Shown here piece by piece: positions 57,668 through 64,000 of a stretch of 64,000 nt of DNA. Under the pieces are notes generated by a model. It did no database searches. It was not told the origin of the DNA and saw only the letters and a program-made list of their open reading frames with translations. Within the stretch, counting starts at the first letter, position 1; every line of letters starts with the position of its first letter. The stretch comes from Rhodococcoides fascians A44A (lineage in GTDB: Bacteria; Actinomycetota; Actinomycetes; Mycobacteriales; Mycobacteriaceae): contig NZ_JMEX01000008.1 of NCBI RefSeq assembly GCF_000760735.1, positions 1,702,786 through 1,766,785 of the forward strand. Direction: 5' to 3'. The translations under genes were made by a program, and so were the position numbers.

Positions 57668-58831
57668 ATGTCTGTTTCCGCCCGCCCCCGCGCGATTGCT
57701 GCCTGTTCCGCTCTTGCGCTGACGTTCGGTCTCGCGGCCTGCTCGTCTTCAACCGCCGAACCCGATGCCGTAGAGCCCGACTGGGCGTCGATGTCTCAGG
57801 ACGAGCTGATCAGCGCGGCACAGGAGGAGGGTTCGGTGTCGGTGTACGCGTTCACCAGTCGCATCGCGTCCATCGAGGAATCCTTCGAGGCCGCCTACCC
57901 CGGCATCGACGTGGTGGCAACCGACATCTCCTCGACCGAGCTGATCACCCGACTGGCCAGCGAACACCGAGCGGGCAGCGCAACTGCCGACGTCGCCTAC
58001 GTATCCGATGCGCCTGTCGTCGTCACCGAACTGCTCGCCGACGGCGTACTGCTGCCCTATGTTCCAGGTCGAGTCACCGATGCGCTGGCCGAGGAGTTCC
58101 AGGAACCACTCGCTGCCAACCGGTTGTCCACCAAGGTGCTGATGTACAACGAGGAGGCCAACCCCGACGGCCCGCCTGTGGACAATCTGTGGGCCCTGAC
58201 CGAACCGGAGTGGGCAGGCCGCGTCGTCATGGTCGACCCGAACGTACGTGGCGATTATCTCGACCTGGTCACCGAGATGTCCTTGCGCGCCGACGACATG
58301 GCACAGGCATATCAGGACCACTTCGGAACCGAGATTCAACTCGACGACGGCGTCGAGGATGCGGGTCTGCAGTTCATCAACGATCTGTACGGCAACGACG
58401 CCGTGCTGGTCGACGACACCGACACGGTCAACTCGTCGATCGGTGCTGTCGGACAGACGAACCCGCCGGTGGGATTCACCACCTACTCCGACCGCCGAGA
58501 CAACGAGGACGAGGGCTGGGCACTGCAGGTCGCAGCGGGCGTCGCCCCGTCGCCCGGCATCGTGTTCCCGGCCATGCTCGGCGTCACCGCCAGCGCTGAG
58601 AATCCAGCTGCAGCACGCCTTCTCATCGATTACATGATGGGTGACGACACCGAGACCGGTGGTCCCGGGTTCGAACCGTTCTACGTCGCAGGCGATTACC
58701 CGACGCGACAGGACGTTCTCGCACCGGCAGACGCGTTGACGCTGGACCAGCTCGGAGCGTGGCGGATCGATCCCCAGGCCTCTGCCGAGCGTCGCGCGCA
58801 GGTGGCCGACTTCCTGCTCACCATCCAGTGA
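57668..58831 (+). CDS. ABC importer substrate-binding lipoprotein (iron/phosphonate/polyamine type)
   Basis: 387 residues, with a lipoprotein signal ending L22-A-A-C25. A class II-type periplasmic-binding fold (SVYAFTSRIASIEESFEAAYPGIDVV... GSATADVAYVSDA). The family includes Fe3+ (FbpA), 2-aminoethylphosphonate and thiamine/sugar-phosphate binders. The conserved Tyr pair expected of FbpA is not obvious, so iron is less likely than an organic anion. First gene of a four-gene unit; its stop overlaps the permease GTG. Confidence 0.85.
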   Translation: MSVSARPRAIAACSALALTFGLAACSSSTAEPDAVEPDWASMSQDELISAAQEEGSVSVYAFTSRIASIEESFEAAYPGIDVVATDISSTELITRLASEHRAGSATADVAYVSDAPVVVTELLADGVLLPYVPGRVTDALAEEFQEPLAANRLSTKVLMYNEEANPDGPPVDNLWALTEPEWAGRVVMVDPNVRGDYLDLVTEMSLRADDMAQAYQDHFGTEIQLDDGVEDAGLQFINDLYGNDAVLVDDTDTVNSSIGAVGQTNPPVGFTTYSDRRDNEDEGWALQVAAGVAPSPGIVFPAMLGVTASAENPAAARLLIDYMMGDDTETGGPGFEPFYVAGDYPTRQDVLAPADALTLDQLGAWRIDPQASAERRAQVADFLLTIQ

Positions 58832-60561
58832 CGGTTCTGCACCGGGTGAAGGCGGTCGGTCGTCCGGTTCATTTGCTTGCGGCCGGCGTGATCGCAGTTC
58901 TTGCGTTACTGGTGGCGGCCCCGCTGACCGGGTTGATATCTCGAACTCTCGATGCGGACTCCGACGGTGTGTGGGGCGAGGTGTTCGCCAGCCCACTGTC
59001 GGAGAATCTGCTGTGGCGGCCACTCGGTAACTCCCTCATGGTCGGGCTCGGAGTCGGTCTTCTGTCCACACTTCTGGGCGCCTTCCTGGCCTGGGTCGTG
59101 ATCATGAGCGATATTCCAGGAAAGCGCATCATCGGTGTGCTCGCGACGATCCCGTTCGCGTTGCCGAGCTTCGCGATCGCGTTGGCGTGGGAGAGTGTGT
59201 TCCGCAACGAAAGGCTCGGTGGTACACCCGGTCTCCTGTCCAGCATGGGAATCGATGTGCCCGACTCGGTGTCCTGGGGACTGGTGCCGACGGTGCTGGT
59301 ACTGACGGCCCACTACTACTCGCTGTCGTTCGTGATCGTCTCCGCTGCGCTTCTGGGAATCGGCGGCGACCTGGTGGCCGCGGCCGAACTCACCGGCGCG
59401 TCGCGGCTGAAGGTCGCTACCCGTATCGTTCTCCCCGCAATCTCGCCTGCGGTCCTCTCGGGCTTCCTGCTCGCGTTCGCCGAAGGGGTCAGCAATTTCG
59501 CCGTGCCTGCGTTGCTCGGTCTCCCGGTGCGGTTCCAGACCCTGAGCACCAGGCTCTACGGATCCATATCGACCGGTGATGCCGTGCGTGGCTACGCGTT
59601 GTCGATTGTGCTCGTCGTCGTCGCAGGCCTGGTGTTGTGGACGGGGAACCGTGCCACCCGCGGCCGGTCGTTCGCAACCATCACAGGGAAAGCGTCGGGC
59701 ATCCGTACGGTGCGGACCGGTGTCTGGCGATGGCCGTTGGTCGTCATGGCCGGGACCCTGGTCGCGGTCACCGCCGTCGTGCCCGGTGTGGTGCTCGCGG
59801 TCTCGACACTTCTGCGGCGGACGAACTCCTTCGACGGCGGTTTCACGTTGCACTTCTGGGTCGGCGAATCCGACAGCGCGATCGCGCAGGGTATGCGCGG
59901 TGTTCTCCGTGACCCCGTGGTGGTCGACGCAACTCGATCCACGATTCTGCTCGGGTTGTCCGTCGCGATCGGTGCTGCACTGATCGGGCTACTGGCCGCG
60001 TACGTCGTGCGGCACGTCATCCGGCCGAAAATCCTCGGCGGTGCAATCGGATTCCTCTCCTACGTGCCGTTCCTGATTCCCGGCGTCGCATTCGGCGCTG
60101 CCTTCATCGCACTGTTCGGTGCCCCGATCGGGCCACTGCCGTCGCTGTACGGCACCTTCGCGATTCTGGTACTTGCGGGAATCGCGGCCAGCCTGCCGTT
60201 CGCATTCCAGACCTCGAAAGCGGCGCTGGGGCAGGTGTCGAACGAACTCGAAGAGGCAGCGGTCCTCACCGGGGCCGGCGGGCCGCGAAGGTTCGTCCGA
60301 ATCACCGCCCCGCTGGTCTCACGAGGAGTGGTCGGCGGTTCCGTCCTGGTCTTCGTCACGATGGTGCGTGACCTGTCGCTCGTCGTTCTACTGGTCACAC
60401 CCGCGACCCCACTGTTGGCGACGATGACCTACCGATATGCCTCGGAGGGATTCACTCAGCAAGCCAACGCGATCACCTGCGTCATCGCTCTGATCTCCGT
60501 AGCGGCAACGCTGCTCGCGCGGAGGTTGACCCGCGCCCAACCGACAGGAATACCCTCATGA
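58828..60561 (+). CDS. ABC importer permease, duplicated (FbpB/PhnV-like)
   Basis: 577 residues, GTG start in a GTGA overlap. About 12 transmembrane helices in two homologous halves, each with the permease EAA loop (ELTGASRLKVATRIVLPAISPA and EAAVLTGAGGPRRFVRITAPLVSRG). Single-chain double permeases of this type serve iron, phosphonate and spermidine-like importers. Acts with the lipoprotein before it and the ATPase after it. Confidence 0.88.
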   Translation: MTVLHRVKAVGRPVHLLAAGVIAVLALLVAAPLTGLISRTLDADSDGVWGEVFASPLSENLLWRPLGNSLMVGLGVGLLSTLLGAFLAWVVIMSDIPGKRIIGVLATIPFALPSFAIALAWESVFRNERLGGTPGLLSSMGIDVPDSVSWGLVPTVLVLTAHYYSLSFVIVSAALLGIGGDLVAAAELTGASRLKVATRIVLPAISPAVLSGFLLAFAEGVSNFAVPALLGLPVRFQTLSTRLYGSISTGDAVRGYALSIVLVVVAGLVLWTGNRATRGRSFATITGKASGIRTVRTGVWRWPLVVMAGTLVAVTAVVPGVVLAVSTLLRRTNSFDGGFTLHFWVGESDSAIAQGMRGVLRDPVVVDATRSTILLGLSVAIGAALIGLLAAYVVRHVIRPKILGGAIGFLSYVPFLIPGVAFGAAFIALFGAPIGPLPSLYGTFAILVLAGIAASLPFAFQTSKAALGQVSNELEEAAVLTGAGGPRRFVRITAPLVSRGVVGGSVLVFVTMVRDLSLVVLLVTPATPLLATMTYRYASEGFTQQANAITCVIALISVAATLLARRLTRAQPTGIPS

Positions 60562-61601
60562 CCCGCATCGTTCTCGACCGGCTTACCAAACGGTTCGGTG
60601 ATCACACAGCCCTGCACGGCATCGACGTCGATCTGCCCGACGGCTCGTTCCTCGTCCTTCTCGGGCCGTCCGGGTGTGGCAAGACGACCACCTTGCGCAT
60701 GCTTGCAGGCCTCGAGCAACCGAGCAGCGGCACGATCACCTTCGGCGACGTGGTCGTGAGTGATCCAGCCAAGGGAATCGACCTGTCCGCGGACCGCCGT
60801 CGGCTCGGCATGGTGTTCCAAAGCTACGCGCTGTGGCCGCACATGAGCGTGCGGGCGAACGTCGAATGGCCCCTCCAGGTCGCGGGCTGGAGTCGCGAAG
60901 ACCGCGTCGGCCGCATCGACGAGGTGCTCGCCGCGCTCGAGATCTCCCAACTCGCCGATCGGCAGCCCGCCCAGATCTCCGGCGGTCAGCAGCAGCGGGT
61001 GGCGATCGCACGCACCATTGCCCCGCGTCCGGGTGTCCTATTGTTCGACGAACCGCTCTCGAACCTGGATGCTCGCCTACGTGTGGAGACCCGTGCAGAA
61101 CTGGTTCGGCTGCATCGGATGACCGGCGCCACCAGTGTGTACGTCACCCACGATCAGGTGGAGGCACTCGCGATGGCGACGCATATCGCAGTGATGAACA
61201 AGGGACGAATCGAGCAACTGGGCACTCCGGCCGAACTGCTGGATCGACCGGAAACGGCGTTCGTCGCGTCGTTCCTCGGTACGCCGCCCGCCGTGCTGCT
61301 CGGCGGCGACGTCATCGACGGCACGCTGTTCTGCGACGGCGTCCCGCTCGTCGACGGTGCCCAACCGGGCACGCGGGTGATGTATCGACCGCAGGATCTC
61401 GTGTTGGACCCCGAGGGCGCGCTCGCCTTCGAAGTGCTGGAATCGACCCCGATGGCCGGGCGTCACGTGGTCACCGGCCTCGTGGCCAAGCAGCGCGTAT
61501 CGGTGATCACCGAGGCTGCAGCGACGGCAGGAGAGACCACCGCGCTTGTGATACCACCGAAGCCGGCCGCGGTGTTCGATGCAGAGGGGCGACGACAGTG
61601 A
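60558..61601 (+). CDS. ABC importer ATPase (PotA/FbpC-type)
   Basis: 347 residues. Walker A G36-PSGCGKT43, signature SGGQQQRVAIAR, Walker B VLLFDEPLSNLD, H-loop in VYVTHDQ; the C-terminus carries a TOBE regulatory domain (GTRVMYRPQDLVLDPEGAL). ATGA overlap with the permease. Energises uptake by the permease. Whether inducer exclusion operates is unknown. Confidence 0.9.
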   Translation: MTRIVLDRLTKRFGDHTALHGIDVDLPDGSFLVLLGPSGCGKTTTLRMLAGLEQPSSGTITFGDVVVSDPAKGIDLSADRRRLGMVFQSYALWPHMSVRANVEWPLQVAGWSREDRVGRIDEVLAALEISQLADRQPAQISGGQQQRVAIARTIAPRPGVLLFDEPLSNLDARLRVETRAELVRLHRMTGATSVYVTHDQVEALAMATHIAVMNKGRIEQLGTPAELLDRPETAFVASFLGTPPAVLLGGDVIDGTLFCDGVPLVDGAQPGTRVMYRPQDLVLDPEGALAFEVLESTPMAGRHVVTGLVAKQRVSVITEAAATAGETTALVIPPKPAAVFDAEGRRQ

Positions 61602-62161
61602 CCACTCTGTTGTTGGTACGACACGGTGCGACCATGTGGACGGAAGATGGCCGTCTGCAAGGCAGAACCGATATCGATCTCTCCGAGACCGGATGCCGCG
61701 AGGTGCGTCGGATGGCGGCAGTGGTGGCGTCATGGGCGCCTCGGACCGTGATCGCCTCGCCGCTGGCGCGAACCAGGTCGACCGCCGAATTGCTGGGTGC
61801 ACGCGAGGTGAGACTCGACAGCCGCTGGGCAGAAGCAGGCCTGGGGGAGTGGGAAGGGCGTACCCCTGAGGAGGTCGGAGAGGACTACCACCGTTGGCGC
61901 GCAGGCTCGTTGGTACCACCGGCCGGTGAGCTACCGGAGCACGTGACGGCACGCACTGCGGCCGCGGTGTTCGACGCCGTAGCCCAGCCTGGCCCTGTCC
62001 TGGTCCTCACCCACGGCGGCGTCATTCGATCCGTACTCGACCGGTTCATCGGGCTGCCCGCTGCCCGGCTCGTACCCGTTGCAGCACCGAGTATTACCGC
62101 CCTGGACATCGATGCGGACGGACCGGCACGGCTGCGAGCGTTCAACCTCGGCGCCTGTTAG
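61598..62161 (+). CDS. Histidine phosphatase (phosphoglycerate-mutase-like)
   Basis: 187 residues; GTG start overlaps the ATPase stop. Phospho-acceptor His in LLLVRHGATMW, second Arg in ASPLARTRSTAE, catalytic Glu in GLGEWEGRTPEEV, and the distal VLTHGGVIR. Clustering with an importer and an RpiR/SIS regulator suggests it dephosphorylates the imported substrate, for example a sugar phosphate or phosphorylated polyol. A hairpin follows at 62172. Confidence 0.88.
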   Translation: MTTLLLVRHGATMWTEDGRLQGRTDIDLSETGCREVRRMAAVVASWAPRTVIASPLARTRSTAELLGAREVRLDSRWAEAGLGEWEGRTPEEVGEDYHRWRAGSLVPPAGELPEHVTARTAAAVFDAVAQPGPVLVLTHGGVIRSVLDRFIGLPAARLVPVAAPSITALDIDADGPARLRAFNLGAC

Positions 62162-62171
62162 AGCTCCCAGA

Positions 62172-62209
62172 GGTGCGGTTGGATCGCTCGCCAGGCGTCC
62201 AACCGCACC
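62172..62209 (+). terminator. Strong hairpin ending the importer operon
   Basis: GGTGCGGTTGGA pairs exactly with TCCAACCGCACC over a 14-nt loop, 10 nt after the phosphatase stop. No T-run. Confidence 0.75.
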
Positions 62210-62240
62210 ACTGCGTCGGAGGCGTAGTTCGTCGGGACGA

Positions 62241-62340
62241 TCACTGCAGCGCGATGTATTTCGTTTCCAGGTACTCGTCGATCCCTTCGAACCCGCCTTC
62301 GCGGCCGAAGCCCGACTCCTTCACACACCGTATCGGGCCG
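62241..62340 (-). pseudogene. C-terminal remnant of an aldehyde dehydrogenase
   Basis: The minus strand reads PIRCVKESGFGREGGFEGID then EYLETKYIALQ-stop, the exact C-terminus of NAD(P)-dependent aldehyde dehydrogenases (GG.K.SGFGREGG.EGI.EYLETKYV). The catalytic Cys/Glu regions are absent upstream; nothing of the domain remains to its right, where a new promoter lies. A relic. Confidence 0.7.
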
Positions 62341-62458
62341 GTCGACGGCGCATCTGTTTCGTCGGAACTCTGGCGCGCGGCTGCCAGCCTGCCCTGTCGG
62401 ACGGTGGATCGACTTCTGGTCGTCCGACGGAACCCTGCTCTCGGGGTTTGGGTCACTA

Positions 62459-62497
62459 TTGACAGAACATGTGACGTGGTTCATAGTAGTGACACTA
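62459..62497 (+). promoter_or_regulatory. Promoter and palindromic operator of the sugar importer operon
   Basis: TTGACA (62459-62464) is 17 bp from CATAGT (62482-62487). The perfect palindrome TAGTGACACTA (62487-62497) overlaps the likely start of transcription. It fits control by the GntR-type gene at 63579, about 1 kb downstream in the same operon. Confidence 0.65.
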
Positions 62498-62546
62498 GAC
62501 CGGTCAAATAGATGGGTCTAACCAACTCTTCCGAAAGAGGGAAAAC

Positions 62547-63533
62547 GTGATTTCGTCTCGTCGCGTAGCGGTCACATTGATTGCATCGGCAGTGATGCTG
62601 TCTGCCTGCAGCAGCACGGGCGGTGCGCCCGAGTCCTCGGACTCCGGATCCAGCGCCGGCACGGCGGACACTCCCCGCGCAACGGTTGCCATGATCACCC
62701 ATGCTCCTCCCGGTGACACCTTCTGGGATCTCATCAGAAAGGGTGCCGAGGCTGCGGCGGCCAAGGACAACATCGAGCTCCAGTACACCGGAGACGTCGA
62801 TGCACCCAATCAGGCCAATCTCGTTCAGAACGCCATCGATTCCGGTGTCGACGGCATGGCTGTGACTCTCGCCAAACCCGACGCGATGAAGCCGAACGTC
62901 GAAACCGCAGTTGCAGAGGGTATTCCGGTCGTTGCGTTCAACTCCGGTTACGACAACTGGCAGGACTTCGGTCTCCAGGGATACTTCGGCCAGGACGAGC
63001 GCATCGCCGGTATCGCCGCGGGAGAGCGCATGAAGGCCGACGGCGCCACCAACGCGATCTGTGTGATCCAGGAGCAGGGTGCGGTCCAGCTCGAAGCTCG
63101 GTGTGCCGGTATCGCCGAGGGCTTCGGTGGCAGGATCGAAAACCTGAATGTGAACGGTCAGGACCTGCCTTCGGTGCAGTCCACGATCCAGGCAAAGCTG
63201 CAGCAGGATCCGAGCATCGATTCGATCATCACCCTCGGCGCGCCTATCGCCCTGACTGCGGTGGAGTCCGTGTCGGCCAGCGGTTCGAACGCAACGATCT
63301 CGACGTTCGACACCAATGCTGCACTTGTCGACGCCATCAAGTCCGGTGACGTGCAGTGGGCTATCGACCAGCAGCCGTACCTGCAGGGATACCTTGCAGT
63401 CGACTCGCTGTGGCTGTACCTGAACAACAAGAACACCATCGGCGGCGGTCAGGCCGTCCTGACCGGTCCGTCGTTCATCGACAACACCAACATCGACGCG
63501 ATCGCAGACCTGGCCGCCGCTGGCACCCGGTAG
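62547..63533 (+). CDS. Sugar ABC importer substrate-binding lipoprotein (RbsB-like)
   Basis: 328 residues; GTG start after AAAGAGGG. Signal peptide with lipobox L18-S-A-C21. Type I periplasmic-binding fold (VAMITHAPPGDTFWDLIRKGAEAAAA... DGMAVTLAKPDAMKP... GIPVVAFNSG... DEQRIAGIAAGE-like). Members bind ribose, xylose, inositol and similar sugars. First gene of an operon that continues with a GntR-like regulator and a permease. Confidence 0.88.
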   Translation: MISSRRVAVTLIASAVMLSACSSTGGAPESSDSGSSAGTADTPRATVAMITHAPPGDTFWDLIRKGAEAAAAKDNIELQYTGDVDAPNQANLVQNAIDSGVDGMAVTLAKPDAMKPNVETAVAEGIPVVAFNSGYDNWQDFGLQGYFGQDERIAGIAAGERMKADGATNAICVIQEQGAVQLEARCAGIAEGFGGRIENLNVNGQDLPSVQSTIQAKLQQDPSIDSIITLGAPIALTAVESVSASGSNATISTFDTNAALVDAIKSGDVQWAIDQQPYLQGYLAVDSLWLYLNNKNTIGGGQAVLTGPSFIDNTNIDAIADLAAAGTR

Positions 63534-63578
63534 GCACTTCGAGGGGCACCGCACCGCACCACGACGAGGGAGAAAACG

Positions 63579-63884
63579 ATGACCAGCAGTGTGGTGGGGC
63601 TGCAGCTGCGTCTGCATCCCTCCCGTGCGGTGCCCCTGTACTACAGCCTCGCTCTCGCCATCGAAGAAGCAATCCACGAGCGGCGGATCGGAGTCGACGA
63701 CACGCTCGAGACGGTGGCAGTTCTTCACGATCGGCTGAACATGGCACCTGGAACGGTTCGTCGCGCATTCCGGCATCTGGAGCAACGCGGCATCGTCGAA
63801 CGGAGTTCACGTTCGACATTCAAGGTCGTAGCGTCACCCACATCAGGCTCGACCCGAGCCGACACTTGCAAGGATTTGTCATGA
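63579..63884 (+). CDS. GntR-type DNA-binding protein without effector domain
   Basis: 101 residues: a winged helix (AVPLYYSLALAIEEAIHERRIGVDDTLETVAVLHDRLNMAPGTVRRAFRHLEQRGIVER) as in the YtrA branch, then a short tail, with no ligand-binding domain. The ATG is preceded by GAGGGAGAA. Its placement inside the sugar importer operon and the palindrome at 62487 suggest local control. ATGA overlap with the permease. Confidence 0.8.
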   Translation: MTSSVVGLQLRLHPSRAVPLYYSLALAIEEAIHERRIGVDDTLETVAVLHDRLNMAPGTVRRAFRHLEQRGIVERSSRSTFKVVASPTSGSTRADTCKDLS

Positions 63885-64000
63885 GTACACAGGCCGATTT
63901 GGATCTGTCCAAGCACACCGTCGTCACCGATGAGCGGGTCAAGAAGCAGAAGCCGTTGCAGCGGTTGCTGGTTCGTCCGGAGATCGGCGCGCTGTTCGGC
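63881..64000 (+). CDS. Sugar ABC importer permease, N-terminal fragment at the window edge
   Basis: First 40 codons only (MSTQADLDLSKHTVVTDERV then KKQKPLQRLLVRPEIGALFG), cut by the window end. The RLLVRPEIGALFG segment before the first membrane helix is typical of RbsC/XylH-type permeases in actinobacteria. Overlaps the GntR stop by ATGA. Identity is firm only in the context of the RbsB-like gene. Confidence 0.7.
   Translation, partial: MSTQADLDLSKHTVVTDERVKKQKPLQRLLVRPEIGALFG

Overview
The window looks like the chromosome of a high-GC mycolic-acid actinobacterium, most likely Rhodococcus or a close relative. This rests on codon use, GTG/TTG starts, ATGA/GTGA start-stop overlaps, LAAC/LSAC lipoboxes and a prophage whose genes resemble Rhodococcus/Gordonia/Mycobacterium siphophages. 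The genus is an inference; no rRNA or complete tRNA is present.

Layout: (1) 1-2997, host metabolic genes: a serine hydrolase broken by one in-frame TAG, an aldo/keto reductase and a cupin. (2) 2998-11375, an accessory region. It holds a long gene-poor stretch, a compact four-gene operon (small protein, HExxH metallopeptidase-like protein, unknown protein, SIR2-domain protein; 4102-8032) with AT-richer composition than its surroundings, an IS3 transposase remnant, a single-gene AAA-ATPase/TOPRIM protein resembling a fused PARIS (AriA-AriB) effector, and an alpha/beta-hydrolase remnant. (3) 11376-50839, a complete-looking temperate siphovirus prophage bounded by a 45-bp perfect direct repeat that is the 3' end of a tRNA gene; its unit length is 39,419 bp. 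Order: integrase and repressor (leftward), Cro-like and Xis-like genes, early genes, replication (initiator with a probable embedded origin, primase-helicase), HNH, terminase, portal, head, neck, tail tube, chaperones, tape measure, tail tip, lysis, tail spikes, then a right-end block of small regulators and one probable cargo gene. (4) 50840-54340, a second small island: two overlapping genes (coiled-coil partner and DUF4041/GIY-YIG protein) between two diverged copies of the attachment locus. (5) 54696-64000, host genes: a MerR regulator divergent from a short-chain dehydrogenase, an IS110 remnant, an RpiR/SIS regulator with a three-component ABC importer and a histidine phosphatase, an aldehyde dehydrogenase remnant, and the start of a sugar ABC importer operon with a GntR-type regulator.

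The most interesting structure is the repeated attachment locus. Its left flank occurs at about 3384-3492, 11125-11375 and 53895-54149, and its right flank at 50840-50980 and 54195-54340. The prophage interrupts one copy and an uninterrupted copy survives at 53895-54340. This suggests stepwise accretion of defence-like islands and a prophage at one hotspot. The best candidate for an undescribed system is the SIR2/metallopeptidase operon; the DUF4041 pair is second. All functional statements are from reading the sequence; no searches were run.
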